Shown piece after piece: positions 12,351 through 24,683 of a stretch of DNA of 64,000 bases (positions within the stretch are counted from its first letter, which is position 1; each line of letters begins with the position of its first letter). Location of the stretch: positions 2,997,015-3,061,014 of the forward strand of contig JAVLUZ010000273.1 in NCBI GenBank assembly GCA_036768485.1. The letters run 5' to 3'. A program made the translations under genes and the position numbers. Source of the DNA: Mermis nigrescens. Taxonomy: Eukaryota > Nematoda > Enoplea > Mermithida > Mermithidae. The notes beneath the pieces were generated by a model. The model searched no databases. It worked only from the letters and a program-made list of their open reading frames with translations, and had not been told where the DNA came from.

Positions 12351-12539
12351 AGACCAGACCCAAAATTTTTTCCACTTTTCCTACCCTTTTTCAAGATTTT
12401 TTTGGGAAGTCTATAAACATTAAAAATAAAGCGCATGTGTTAAAAAAATCAGTGTTTCTTAAGTAGAAAATCCTATGTGCACATGTAATAGCGGTGTTTG
12501 ATGCACTTTTTTGTATAAAACTTTCGCACGCTACTAACA

Positions 12540-13444
12540 AAAGCAAAAAACAAACAAAAGCATTTATTGCAACGTCTGGGAAAAACACACAAATACAAAA
12601 AAGGGATGAAACTCGATAAAAAATGACGATATTTTAAATGACACACATGACAACATATGAGTATACCTATACGACTACAACGTTAGCAATAGGGACATGC
12701 AGTCACGAAGGTGACAACTTACGCACACCCCTTTAAAACAATAGACAGATCGATAGTATTGAGTTTGCGTTTAAAAATTTCCAGGTTAGGTGAATTTACA
12801 ACATCATTTGAAAGCGAATTCCACAGATTTAAGTATCTATGACCGAAATCACACTTAAGAATATCAGAACGAGCCAGAGGAACAATAAGCTTAAAATTAT
12901 TGGCGGAGCAAGTACAATTGTCATTGAAAGCGAAAAAATCGTCACGAAAAATATGAGACTGTCCAGTAATAATTTGAAAATACAAACACAAAGCAAAACG
13001 AATATGGCGTAATTCGAGGCGTTCTAAAGACAGTTTAATTAAACGATCGTTATAAGACAAACCGCTCTTAAAGCCAAAAATACTTCGCGTAAACTTGCGC
13101 TGAACTCTTTCAATACGATCAATATCTCGAATACGATAAGGATTCCAAACGGAAGAGCAGTATTCAAGTAATGGACGAACATATATCTTAAACGCACCAG
13201 ATAAAATTTCATTATCACGAGAAAAGAATAACTTCAGAATCAAATTAGAGCGTTGAGAAGCTTTTTTAATTATTTCGTGATAATGCTGTTGAAATTTCAA
13301 ATTTTGAGACATCAGAACACCTAAGTCACGGACACAGTCAGAATCAGAAGGCAAAGGTTGATTTTCAATGAAGTATTGATGTTTAGGATTTTTATAACCC
13401 ATGTACAGAACTGAGCATTTATTGATAGATATCTGAAGAAACAT
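12540..13444 (-). mobile_element. 5'-truncated LINE copy with open 241-codon 3' ORF
   Basis: The ORF 13444-12719 carries the end of the reverse transcriptase thumb (INKCSVLYMGY; CVRDLGVLMS) followed by the domain with KIYVRPLLEYCSSVWNPY and RIERVQRKFTRSIF. The catalytic palm with FADD is absent, so the copy is 5'-truncated. The 3' untranslated part has a CAATAAA signal near 12565. It is the same family as the long copy at 16440-22580. Confidence 0.8.
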
Positions 13445-13519
13445 AACGATCAGTATATTTTATTTCTGTTGATACTTGAATTTCCTTTCTTCTGTAAAGC
13501 ATTTTAGCCAATTCTAAAT

Positions 13520-14260
13520 CGCTTTTGACAATAAAAACTATAATTTATCAAATGGCGCGAAGCGCCAGAAAATTTTGGAATTTTAGCTCTCAAAAACGCA
13601 TTTCTGCATTACAAAAACTAACCAAATCCGTGCAGAAGATAATGATTTTTAATCGTAATGAAGCTATAGACCAGATTGTCGATAAAAATGCTGTAATTGA
13701 CGTGGCGCGGCTCAAGGAATAATAACAAGCAAGAATTAGGTAAATCAATTCGGTGCAAAGGGCCGAGAAATTTTTAAAGTTTTACCTCTCTAAAACGCAT
13801 TCTAACATTACAAAAATTTTTCCACAAATTTCGACCAAACCCAAAATTTTTTTACATTTCCCAAAATTCTGGTTGACAAATAGACCAAAAAGTGGAAAAT
13901 ACACGGTAACCGTTAACGCTGCTTGCGGCTAAACTTAAGAATATGGTACTTTTAGAAAAGGAGCAAAACGAATATGGCATGCCAAATTTTTTTTGCAGAA
14001 CATGATAAATAGAAGCGCTGAAGAAAAATTTGGTGAAAATCTGAGCCATACTTGTAAAGTTGCAGGCGGCTAAACTTTACTATATGGTGTGAACGGAAAG
14101 CTTGCAGATGTACGCTGGAAAGGAACGATATCGATTGAAATGAGGAGGACATGCATAAAGAGAGTGCGGAAAAAAAATTTTATGAAAAACGGACCAATAT
14201 TGGTGAGGATAGAGTTACTCAGGATATAGCTACATTAAAGTGAGGTATTTTACATTTTAC
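13520..14260 (+). repeat. Dispersed repeat, family C copy
   Basis: Starts with GGCGCGAAGCGCC (13555-13567), followed by GAAAATTTTGGAATTTTAGC and 'ACGCATTT.TGCATTACAAAAA'. The same order occurs at 57290-57480. I see no ORF. Confidence 0.6.
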
Positions 14261-14289
14261 CAAAAATGTTCCGAATTTGGGCTGAAAAC

Positions 14290-15060
14290 AAATGTATCTG
14301 ACACACTGTTTTTTTTTTGTACGAGACAAAGATTTTGAGGCTCGTACAAAGATTTTTCGGAGCCATCTTTGTACAATGTACAAAGACTTTTTGGGGCAAA
14401 GTAATAGTAATTTTAAAGTTTTTTAAAGTATTTTTTAGCAAAATTTCTAAAAATTTTCGGCGCTTCGCGCCGAGTATCATAATTACATTCTATTTAGCTC
14501 CAAGCGCGGGCATTTAACACTCCAAAATCTATCTGTAAACATCTTTGTACAGATTGAAGCATCTTTTACATCTATTTCCACTGTTTTATAAAGATTTTAT
14601 GCAGAAAAAGAACTATTAAACAACTTTGCACTGTTTTCTGCCATTTAAAGATAAAATTCACTCTTTTATCTTTGCGTTGCATTAAATTCATAAGCAAATT
14701 GGTGTCTATTATGAGATTCATTCAGCACATAGCAACCGCTTATTATTTATAATTGTGTAACACAAGTCGTTTTAACTTGCTGAGTCGAATTTTATGTCTA
14801 ATTTCAACCTAAGACTCATGAAAATTCTGGCGTTTCGGGCCGAACTAATATAACCAGCTGAATTTAGGACAAAGTTACACCTTTTGCGAAGCGAGCGGGT
14901 TACGGACAACAATCTAGTAGTATGTAAAAATGTGTACATTCAATTGCATATCGATACGTTATATGTACAAAAAAATTTTCGCTCGTACAAAGACTTTTCC
15001 GGAGATCTTTGTACATGTACAAAGAGGCTCGTACAAAAAAAAACAGTGATCTGACATTTT
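14290..15060. repeat. Fragments of the CAGTGTTTTTTGTA MITE family
   Basis: Contains CACTGTTTTTTTTTTGTAC at 14302, several TGTACATGTACAAAG blocks, a CGGCGCTTCGCGCCG hairpin (14459-14473) and an end-like GTACAAAAAAAAACAGTG at 15032. Broken and rearranged; no clean target duplication. Confidence 0.6.
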
Positions 15061-15184
15061 CAAGGTCGCTGATTACGAAAAAATAACTTTTATTTTACGG
15101 AAAAAAAATTTTGTTTGAAAATTTTTATATTTGAAAAAAACAATTTTTTTGCATGTTCTTTCTGTCTAGATAATGTGAAAATTC

Positions 15185-15330
15185 AAGTTTCTGCTTAAAT
15201 GACGCTTAGGCTTAGGCTTAGTTAATCTGAGAAGGTGTTTTCGGCTGCTTAGGTCGAGGTCGCTCCCGCTGCTTAGGTCGATGTATAGATGCTCAGGTCG
15301 ATGTATAGATGCTTAGGTCGACCTAAGTTG
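15185..15330 (+). repeat. Tandem repeat, GATGCTTAGGTCGATGTATA units
   Basis: Several copies of an 18-20 bp unit containing GCTTAGGTCGA. The same array recurs at 16080-16312, and a short version at 57765-57860. Confidence 0.75.
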
Positions 15331-16079
15331 GGTACATGTTATTCTGCATTCCACTGTTTGAATCTTCAAATGGTTGGAACTTTAAAATAATCCAAGAATG
15401 CTGTTTGAATTGTATTTAAGTAGAAATCTTTAACTGGATGTAAACAATGCTAAAAATAGTGAAATTAAAAAAAATTTCTCGAAAATTTGGGCAAAAAATT
15501 ACAAAAAATTTTTTCTTTAATCTTGGTTTCCACACAGTATAACTTAATTTTTTGTAATCTGCGACCTTGAAAATGGCAAGAAAATATTAATTAGTAAAAA
15601 TTGGAAACCTTTTATAAACTGCTAAAATTCCTTAAAGTGGCTCAAAATGGTGAAAATGTCGAAGTATGATGTTTGAAGTACCGTAACTTTGTGAGTTTTG
15701 TATGGATTTGGTTTATTATTTTTTTCGCATCTTTAGTGACATTCAAAGTATCATTTTTGCGCAATTGTATGGCAGTTCTGCCGAATGGCGCAAAATCGGT
15801 TCACACCATATTCTTCAAAAACTCCTTGCAGGCTACTCTCGATTTGAGTGTTGGGTGAGACGATTAAACGGCTCGATCCAAAGACTTACACATTTGTCAG
15901 AAATAAATAATATGGGCTAAAATTACGGACAGAAGCATAGCAATGAAGGAGAAAAAAGAAAAAAGGCGCGGAAACCTGTTCGAAATTTTAAAAAATTTAA
16001 AAAACTTTCATATTTTTTGCATGTTTTTTCGGTTTTACTGGATAAGATATACAAAAATCTAACTTTTGCTTCTATTAGA
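15331..16079. other. No gene seen between two GCTTAGGTCGA arrays
   Basis: AT-rich. The array-associated prefix (GGCGCGGAAACCTGTTC and GCATGTTTTTTCGG) is duplicated on both sides, suggesting two tandem copies of one repeat. The 61-72 codon ORFs here look fortuitous. Confidence 0.45.
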
Positions 16080-16312
16080 CTTAGGCTTAGGCTTAGTATA
16101 TCTGAAAAGGTGTTTTAAGCTGCTTAGGTCGAGGTCGCTTCCCACTCAGGTCGATGTATAGATGCTTAGATCGATGTATAGATGCTTAGGTCAATGTATT
16201 GATGCTTAGGTCGATGTATTTATAGATGCTTAGATCGATGTATAGATGCTTAGGTCGATGTATAGATGCTTAGGTCGATGTATAGATGCTAAGGTCGACG
16301 TAAATTGGGTAT
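16080..16312 (+). repeat. Tandem repeat, GATGCTTAGGTCGATGTATA units
   Basis: About nine imperfect copies of the unit (TAGATGCTTAGGTCGATGTA), longer than the sister array at 15185. It ends in AAGGTCGACGTAAATTGGGT just upstream of the long LINE. Confidence 0.8.
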
Positions 16313-16495
16313 CTACATTTGATTCTGCATTCAGGTGTTTTTACCCTAGTTATAAAGTAGCAGAAACAGCTATTCTTGCAACCCACATTAAAGATTGGTT
16401 TTAACCCTCATTAAATAAGGGGCTCGACGCTGTCGCCATTGTCAAGTCACGATAATTGATCACCAGCTTGTCTTTTTATTATTACAAGACACATT

Positions 16496-17431
16496 ATGGG
16501 CGGTAAAAATCGCGGATCAAAAATTTACGTCACCAATCAACACTCCAAATCACCACCTCAACGAACGGGAAATTTTTCTCTCCTTAATACAGAAGATGAC
16601 AATAATAGTCTTTGTGTCATTTGCGCGGAGACAGTTACGGATAATCATATTTCGGCTGTTCAATGTGGACTATGTCATAAGTGGGCACATGCTGAGTGCC
16701 TTAATCTACCATCAGCACTTATTTCATACTTTAATAGTTCGTCCTATATTGATGCTTCGTACTCTTTTCCATTCGTTTGCTCCTTGTGTAAACCCCTATT
16801 CGAAAATTTTGCTTCTTTACCGGCTAAGATGGCTACTTTAGAATCTCGTCTAAACTCAATTGAATCAAAAATCGGCGCTTCTACGTCACCCAGCATCGTC
16901 GATATAGGTTTATTAATTCAAGATGGTCTAGAACGTGAATCAAAAAAGTCGAATGCGGTTGTATTTGGTTTAGCCGAATCTAATGATGACCTTGTTTCGG
17001 TTAAATCTTTAATTGACGATTACAATAAAGACTCTGATTTTTCATCAGCCGATATAACGCAGGTATTTAGAGACGGTCCCAAATATTCCGACAAACCTCA
17101 GTTTCTGAAAGTTTGTCTTTCTTCTTCACGTGCTCAGCGTCGTTTTATTGGCCTTATCAACAAAGTTGTGCGCCCTGCAAATCCAACAAACGCCTACTCG
17201 AAATTACGTGCGCGACCGGATTTGTCGTTTCTTCAACGAAAACGTCAGCGTGAACTTAACGACGAGTTGCACCAACGACTGGACGCGGGCGAGACTAATC
17301 TATATATCGACTTCAGGGATGACTGTGTGAAGAAGAAAACAGTACGAGTCTATGATCCTCGTTCTACGGCCCCAAAACCATCTAATCCCCAATTTCGTGC
17401 TCAACATGGTCAACGCGCGTCTAATATTTAG
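16496..17431 (+). CDS. LINE ORF1 protein with PHD-type zinc finger
   Basis: 311 codons, uninterrupted. Residues about 38-90 hold a C4HC3 finger (CVICAET..., CGLCHKWAHAECL, then FVCSLC), followed by a short coiled-coil-like stretch (MATLESRLNSIESKI) and a domain with NAVVFGLAES...DDL, QFLKVCLSS and KLRARPDLS. This is the usual arrangement in CR1-group LINE ORF1 proteins, which bind the element RNA. The start ATG is in ACATTATGGGC. It sits directly upstream of the endonuclease/RT ORF, as expected for a bicistronic LINE. It is intact although the neighbouring ORF2 is broken. Confidence 0.82.
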   Translation: MGGKNRGSKIYVTNQHSKSPPQRTGNFSLLNTEDDNNSLCVICAETVTDNHISAVQCGLCHKWAHAECLNLPSALISYFNSSSYIDASYSFPFVCSLCKPLFENFASLPAKMATLESRLNSIESKIGASTSPSIVDIGLLIQDGLERESKKSNAVVFGLAESNDDLVSVKSLIDDYNKDSDFSSADITQVFRDGPKYSDKPQFLKVCLSSSRAQRRFIGLINKVVRPANPTNAYSKLRARPDLSFLQRKRQRELNDELHQRLDAGETNLYIDFRDDCVKKKTVRVYDPRSTAPKPSNPQFRAQHGQRASNI

Positions 17432-17439
17432 GTAAACTC

Positions 17440-19313
17440 GCCCCGTTATTTTGTAAATATCAAATGTTTGCTATGTAATTCTCGTAGTATTGTTAATAAG
17501 TTAGGAGAACTTCATTTTCTTTTAAATACTGCAAAATTCGATATATTATTTTTTGTGAAACCTGGCTAAATGAATCTATTTCCGACAGTCTATTATGTCC
17601 GTTAAAAAATTATCTTATTCTCCGATCAGATCGTAAGAATAAGCGGGGAGGTGGAGTCTTAATTTTTACTAAACCCTATCTTTATGCTCGATGCATTAAA
17701 GTTCCTGCTTCTCTGTTTGTGTCTGATACTTTAGTAGTTGAAATTTTAAAAGGTGGAGATGTTATTAGATGTTTGTTAGTTTATAGACCTCCTCAGTATG
17801 ATCTTGATACTGCACTTCGGATATGTAATTTAATTGAATGGGCTACTAATAGTTGTCATCCCGTTATTATATTAGGTGATTTAAATTTGCCTAAAATTGA
17901 TTGGTTTCATGGTACTTTTACATTTAATCCATTAAACGAATTATTTTTTGATTATTTATCAGCTAGTGGTCTGCAACAGTTAGTTAAAGAAAATACCCAC
18001 GATAATACTTTGATTGATGTAGTATTTGCTGCATATAACGTTTTTAATGTCCAGGTTCTTCCTCCTTTTTCAACAAGCGACCATAATTCCATTTCTTTTG
18101 AAATTCTAAATAGGACTTCTCATGATTTCAATAAAGCGGACTATGACAGTATAGCTACTTTTTTATCCTCTGTTTCTTGGCCTGACATTTTTTCTACATG
18201 CTCAACAATTAATGACATGTATAATGTTTTTTTAAGTATATTAAATCCTCTTATTTTTAGTTTTGTTCCTACTTTTAGAACTAAATCAAAATTCAAATAC
18301 CCTAAAAGCTTACTTAAATTATTCCTTAAAAAACGTTCGCTATGGGATAAGTATAAAAGGTGTAAAACTCCAGAAACTAAAACTAAATATCGAAATCATT
18401 GTAAAGCTTTACGTAGAATTATTCATAGTTATTTCTCTTCTCAAGAAAACGAATTGCTTAAGAATAATAATCCTAAAGCTTTCTATACTTTTGTAAATAA
18501 TAGGTTAAAAAGTCGCAGTGAAATTTCTCCCCTAACATTTTCTGATAATGTTATAACCGATTCAATACGCAAGGCTAACACTTTTAATGATTATTTTGCT
18601 TCTGTGTTTTCTAGCGACATTACTAACGCGAATTTTCTTTTTCAGAATCGCTGTGATTTTTCGCTTTCTGATGTCATTTTTAGTGAGAATTGCGTATTGG
18701 AAGCCATAAACCATCTGAATAATTCTACTGCAGTTGGCCCAGATGGAATCTGTAATCTTTTTATTAAAAAATTGTCGTTTCAAATGGTAAAGCCGTTAGT
18801 TTCTATTTTCACTGTATCTTTTCTGTCTGGAAATATTACCGAGCTTTGGAGCATGGCACATGTTATTCCCATTTTGAAAAAGGGGGACCCAGCATTAGTT
18901 GAAAATTACAGGCCCATCTCTCGTTTGTTGTTCTACTGCAAAAATAATAGAGAGAATAATTAATATTCAATTGTTAAACTTTCTTAAGGTTAATAAACTA
19001 ATATCTCCTTTTCAATTTGGTTTTCAAAAGAATAAATCTTGTGAAACACAGTTGTTAAAATGTAAGTTTTCATGGATTCAGTCCTTAGCTAAAAAAGAAA
19101 CTGTTGATATAATATACTTAGATTCTTCAAAAGCATTTGATAAAGTAGATAGTGAAAAACTTCTCATTAAGTTAAACGGATATGGAATAAAGGGCAATTT
19201 GTTCACATGGTTAAAGGCCTATTTGTTCAATCGTTCTCAGTGTGTTCGCATTAATCAGTCTTTTTCAGGTTACGTGCCTGTTACTAGCGGTGTTGTCCAA
19301 GGAAGTGTCCTTC
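17440..19313 (+). pseudogene. LINE ORF2, 5' part: endonuclease and start of reverse transcriptase
   Basis: The open stretch 17719-18963 contains VVEIL...CLLVYRPP, ILGDLNLPKIDW (catalytic Asp/Asn) and STSDHNSISF (catalytic His) of an APE-type endonuclease, then SVFSSD, AVGPDGI and VIPILKKGD...NYRPIS of the reverse transcriptase. A frame break just after YRPIS moves coding to the frame 18899-19313 (IIERIINIQLL; QFGFQKNKS; IIYLDSSKAFDKVD, the first catalytic Asp; TSGVVQGSVL). An earlier break lies near 17545. The ORF is then cut at 19313 by an inserted element. Confidence 0.85.
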
Positions 19314-21605
19314 TAGTGATCGACCGGCCCCGGCCCGCCCCGGCCTCGGCAATCCCCGGCCATTTTTCAGCATCCCCGGCCCCGGCCGGGGCAAGGTCAA
19401 AAAATGGCCGGGGCCGGGAAAAATTTAGTGTAATTCGTATTTTGTACAGGCTGTGATACTGGCACTTATTTATCAATGAGCAAGTGTTAATTTTGAGAAC
19501 TGTACTGATTAGACCATATGTATACTTACTTAGTCCTTGTCATAAGTTTTCTACTGTGTATAAATGAGCTTTTAATGAATGAATGTTCAGGAAAATCTGC
19601 ATATTTTCGATTCCTCCACTTAACTTATTTAAACTAAATGCTACTTTTAACTCATTCATTCATAGCTATGGCTAAAAGATTTAGAGTTGACAAATACGTT
19701 CTATTTCTAGTTATAAATTGTACGTTTTTAACAAACTATTTCTACAAAAAACACTTTTACATTCATTTGAATGGGAACCGTGTGCTTTAAAACGCGTTTC
19801 CTGTGTAATAGTTATTAGGACCGAGGTTAATTATAGGCGAATATAAACTACGCTGCAGAATTGCGTCCGATCCGATAAACTAAATATGTCTCAAATAGTT
19901 TCCTAGGGTCCAGAGTCGAGGGAGGGGTGAAATCCCAAATTGGAGGACCAGAAAATTAGTGGCAAAACAGGGTCTTTTGACTTTTAATTGTATATTTTAG
20001 CTAATTTCTGAGTTTCTAACGCCAAGAATTACTAAAATTGTCTCAAAACGGCGCGAAGCGCCTAAAAATTTGACATTTCTGCATTCTAAATTTAAATTTT
20101 GCCATTTAAAAGATGTATAGGACAGACAATTTTTCATATCGGAGGGAAATGCCGAAAAATTTTTGGAATTTTATACCTTTTTACAGTTTTTATCTTCCCA
20201 AAAATCTTTGTACATGTACAAAGATAGTCCTGGTCTTTTGTACATCGGGAAAAATCTTTGGCAAATACAAAAAACACTCTTTTGTACATGCAAATTTTTG
20301 TATACTTTAATATGGTACAGTAACGATTTCAGTGTGGTAGTAGAACATAGTTTTTCGACCTTTAGTAGTGTATTTGGCTAATTTTTGGCTTCCTGAATAT
20401 TTGACATTTTTCCATTTTTGCATTCTAAGCGCACTGTTGCTTATTACAAGATTTAATTCGCATATTACAATTTTTGTAATATTTCTCATTTTTGTAGTAA
20501 AAGTTGTTTTAGCTTTCTCAGTCGAGTTTTATGTGTGAATTCCATCAGAAGCTCATAAAAATTTTCGGCACTTCGCGCCGAACTATCAACTAAATTCAGG
20601 CCGAATTATCACATTTAGAAGCACGGTCTTTTTGTATTCGGGGAAGATTTTTGCTGATGTACATAGACGTTTCAGGACCGTCTTTGTACATGTACAAAGA
20701 TTTTTGAAGAACAAAAACTGTAAAAAGGTGTAGAATACATGTGACAGAGGATTTGGGCCATCCCCCATCTCCGCTTTGAAGCCCCGAACTTCCTTGAAAG
20801 TCAGAAAATATTTAACCACCCTCCCCCCATTTTTTTGGCGAAAGCCTGTGCTTTTTTTGGCTATTTTTATGTGTTTTTACCATTTTTGATCTAGTCGCTA
20901 ACCTCCTCCTTCTAAAAATGGCGCGGGACCCCTACCCTAGATTTCCAGCCGTTACATGTAGGTATACTGAGGGAACCTCATAAAATTTTAAGCGATTACA
21001 TGCATGTTTTATAGTGATAGTTTATCTATTTACTCTAGCTCACATAATAAAATAATGTATCACTTCGTGAAATTCTAATAGTTAGGTACACTTTTGCCAT
21101 ACTAAAAAATTAAGTTCAAAAAATTCAAAAGGTTTTCACCAAAAATCGTCTGACAGTGACTTGTGTCTTGGACCCTGAGGGGGTAATACCCCTCCCCCAT
21201 GTGGGAATGTGTGATGTCTCATTTATTACATCCAATACCTATTGCATCCAATTGCTACAGCAGCAGTAGCCGTAGCTAAGATTCGAATGATACAGAGTGT
21301 GCTAATAGCAGCGACATAGACCTTATTGATGATTCAGACAATGAAACACTAGACTAAATTTGTTTCTTGTGACATAAATAGTAATAAAACTTGATATGAA
21401 AAGCCATTTACTACTGAATGGAGCAATCGCTCATTATTTCTTTCCTATGCCCCCCACCCCAAGTATGTGTCATGCAATAATATTTTCCTTGTCTGACCCC
21501 GGCCAGCCCCGGCCCCGGCCCCGGCCCCGGGCCGGGGCCGGGATTTGTTTCCAGCCCCGGTACCGCCCCGGCCCCGGCCAAAAAAGTCGCCCCGGTCGAT
21601 CACTA
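19314..21605. mobile_element. GC-ended insertion (2292 bp) inside the LINE reverse transcriptase
   Basis: It starts TAGTGATCGACCGG and ends CCGGTCGATCACTA, each followed inward by CCCCGG-rich runs. Removing it rejoins the RT reading frame (…GSVL then GPTLF…), so the insertion point is certain. Only CTT is shared by the flanks, so no clean 8-bp duplication, although the ends resemble the 3629-4693 hAT-like element. The interior holds other repeats (CAGTGTTT-family fragments around 20090-20300 and 20610-20720; GGCGCGAAGCGCC at 20050) and no transposase ORF. Confidence 0.82.
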
Positions 21606-22453
21606 CTTGGACCTACGCTCTTTTCGATTTTTATCAATGACATATGTGATAATATTTATAGCACGGTTTATATGTTTGCTGATGATATCAAAATTTTCAA
21701 TATTAGTCGTAACTGTAAATTATTACAGTCTGATTTAGATAAGATTATTGACTGGGCAATTGCATGGGATTTACCTATTTCTCGAACCAAAAGTCAAGTT
21801 CTATATTTGGGTAACAATAATCAAAAAGTTATTTATAGACTAATTGGGGAAATTATTTCTAGTGATTTGTTTGTCCGTGATTTAGGAGTTTTGATTTCCG
21901 AAATTTAAAATTTAAGGAACATTATACTCTAGATGTATTTTAATAAGCAAATCATTTTTTTCGCGTGATAAATGTAAACTTGTTAAAGCTTATAGTTGTT
22001 ATGTTAGACCTTTATTAGAGTACTGTTGTAGTGTATGGAACCCTTCTTATATTAGTACTAGAAGCTGTTCAACGTAGATTTACTAAATATATTTTCGGTT
22101 ATAATAATATTCTTTCTTACGAGGATCGTTTAATACAACTTAAATTGTGCAGACTTGAATTAAGACGCTTGCAAATTTGTCTGTGTATGATGTATCAGAT
22201 TATTTGTCACAAATCATGTTTGGAAGCTGATGATTTTTTTGTATTTAATCATAATATTACCCGCAGCATTAATAGATTTAAATTAGTTATACCTGTTGTA
22301 CATTTTAATTTAGAAAAGTTTGATTTCTTTTACAAATACATTGCAGTTTGGAACGATCCACCTGACTTCATTGTTTCTTCCCCTAACCTAAACATATTTA
22401 AATCTAGATTAGCAAACTTTGATTTATCTAGATATCTTGTGGGGCGCGCGTAA
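21606..22453 (+). pseudogene. LINE ORF2, 3' part: RT catalytic core and C-terminus
   Basis: Continues the reverse transcriptase after the insertion: GPTLFSIFINDI, then YMFADDIKIF with the catalytic FADD, and KSQVLYLG...FVRDLGVLIS to 21908. After this the frame breaks and a segment is missing. Coding resumes at 22031-22453 with AVQRRFTKYIFGYNNILSYE and the C-terminal domain ending VGRA. The same C-terminal domain is seen complete in the 12719-13444 copy. Confidence 0.82.
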
Positions 22454-22589
22454 AACTTGTCATTCCATTGACTAGCATGTCCCGTTACTAATTCGTAATC
22501 GTGTATTATGTATTTTGTCATTTTGCATTTTATCAGTTGGTGTATTAGTAATAAAATTTCTTTCTTCTTTCTCTTCTTCTACTTCGGTC

Positions 22590-23600
22590 GTGAAGAGGCT
22601 AATTAACGAAACCCATAGCTTTTGTAATATTGATCAGAGACGGATGAAATTTTTTCCGCGCTACCTTTCGACATGTTCTAAGTACTGAGCAAAAAAATCC
22701 GCTCTTCTGAAGTTAATTTTTTATTATTTTGAAAGTAAGTTACTCCGCTGCTTGCAAATACACACCCGTTGAATCAGTATAATACAGTAGTAAGGACCAT
22801 AAGTATATATTGCGTACATGGATAAACGTGCTGTTTCGAAGAAATTAACCAACAGGAAATATACATAAGACGGTATAAGACTTTTTACTACGACAGGACC
22901 TACGATAGGTAATGCTATTACAGGGATAAAGTTAGACGCGGAATACTGATGATCCCTGCATAATGCTTGGAATAAGCGTTGACGCAGATTTTACAGAAGG
23001 CGGATAGTTTTCATATCTCTATAATAAAATCGGAGGGGTATAAAGACATTAAATTATATATAAAATGGTCTATCAGCAAAACAAAATAAGGAAATGATCA
23101 CTACTTGCGCCTGTCCGCGTATTTGCATTGGAAATCATTAGTTTGTTTTTCTCTACATTTTAGCATTGCTCTTAAAAATATTATTATTACTGTTCTAAAT
23201 GTACAAAGAGCTGCCAAATTAGAAAAAAGATATGCAATGAGTTGTTCAGCTTACATCTGATCGTACGCTATTTTGCAAAAAGAACTTTCGGCAAATTAGC
23301 AAGCTATATACTTACACATGTTACGCACAATTTATTTTAGGCAAGTATGTAGAGCAAATCACATTTTGAGACATCTTGCAGTTTACTATCGAAATGAAGA
23401 AACAATCAAGTACAGCCAAATTTTTTTCATTTAAAGTGAGATTTAAAGTGCAATTTAGTCGTCTTTTTGAGGAAAATTCAAACATAATATGTAAGCATTT
23501 CATACATGTACATGGTATCTTTGACATTAATGAACAGTTAAACGTCATACATATAAATATGTACCTACATACAATGTAGCAATATGTACAAATGAAGGGT
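22590..23600. other. No gene; between LINE tail and ARL6 3' end
   Basis: AT-rich. Bases below 23601 include the ARL6 3' flank. The 111-codon minus ORF over 23321-23656 overlaps the ARL6 last exon in another frame and is not a gene. Confidence 0.55.
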
Positions 23601-23725
23601 TTATTTTTTATCAAGCAACTTTCTAATTTCCATGCTGAGCCACTCCATTCCGTCATCTATTCCTTCGCCTGTTAGAGCGCAACTTTGATATATTTGCCAA
23701 GGCTTATTACGAATTTCATTCAAAC
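23601..23725 (-). CDS. ARL6: ARL6 (BBS3), exon 3 (last)
   Basis: The acceptor TTTCGCAG at 23727/23726 opens LNEIRNKPWQIYQSCALTGE followed by GIDDGMEWLS and a basic tail ending KLLDKK, stop TAA at 23603-23601. It contains the G5 box (S-C-A, the SAK-like motif binding guanine) of small GTPases. The split codon Gly is completed from exon 2 (phase 1). 125 nt. Confidence 0.93.
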
Positions 23726-23825
23726 CTGCGAAACTAAATAACATAAGCGTTCCATCGTCTAGGCTATAATTTAAGTAGGTACCTGAAATTTAATGTCACC
23801 CGTTTCGAAAATAGTAGGTTTGTAC

Positions 23826-24040
23826 CATACGTACATGTAACAGGGTGATGGGGGATCCCTAACTTAATGATCTATCCCTCAAAGTCAAAAAGTTTTTGAT
23901 CCCCCATTTTAGCAAAAACTTGTGTCTTTTGACTATTTTCTAGTTTTTTGTGTTGCTATTTTGGACAAAAATTGGAAGTTGTTAACCCCTCCCTCTGTCG
24001 GATACCACCACTCTAAATTTCGAGCCGTTACTTGTATGGT
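23826..24040. repeat. Dispersed repeat, GTAACAGGG...CCGTTAC type, in ARL6 intron 2
   Basis: It runs from ACATGTAACAGGGTGATGGGGG to TTTCGAGCCGTTACTTGT. Similar end pieces recur at 20950, 48445-48660, 48815, 49290, 50522 and 55345-55570. Short inverted GTAAC ends suggest a MITE-like origin. Confidence 0.6.
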
Positions 24041-24683
24041 AAATACGCCCTTGCTTCATTGCAAATAATTCTAAAAATTTGATTCATGAGGTTCGAAGAG
24101 CTGTCATTTTGTGCAGATCAGTGCAATTTATACGATTCCCAAATATATGTATAACAAAGCTTTTCACAATAAACCTAATATCTTGAACAGCTTGTCGTCC
24201 ACAATGCTGATTTGTCATTCAATTCAAGATCTAAATTCGAAGCAATTTAATTAAAATTAAATTTAATAATCAAATCATTTTAATGAGCCGTTTCAGTTTT
24301 TGAAACGATTTGGTCATTTCTTGAGAATATTCCTTTGAATTCACCATTAATCATAAGTGATAATTATCACGATTATGGCAATCTGAAGGTTACTGAAACT
24401 TGTTATTCAATTTGTTGCGATAAAGGAGTAAAAACTTAGCTACTTCGCAAGCATAAATGGTCAAACAGCTTTTAAGTTTATTAAAAGCTTTATGAGCACA
24501 CATGGGCGTGGGGGTCTGCTGGACCAAATATGTGCTTTTTTGGCGATTTTGTCCCATCAGACCCACCAGAATTTGGTTGCTGCCAATGCACGTTTACGAG
24601 TATTAATTGATTATTTATTATTTATCACATCTTTATTATTTATTACTGTACATTCTTGTTTATTAACTGTAAGGGAAGAGTTA

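Larger units (their letters stand above)
16440..22580 (+). mobile_element. Long two-ORF non-LTR retrotransposon (CR1/L2-like), split by an insertion
   Basis: The order is 5' untranslated region, ORF1 with PHD finger (16496-17431), ORF2 with APE-type endonuclease and reverse transcriptase (17440-22453), and a 3' tail of TTCTTC repeats. A foreign element occupies 19314-21605. ORF2 has several frameshifts, so this copy cannot move by itself. At least four shorter copies of the same or related families lie in the window. Confidence 0.85.
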
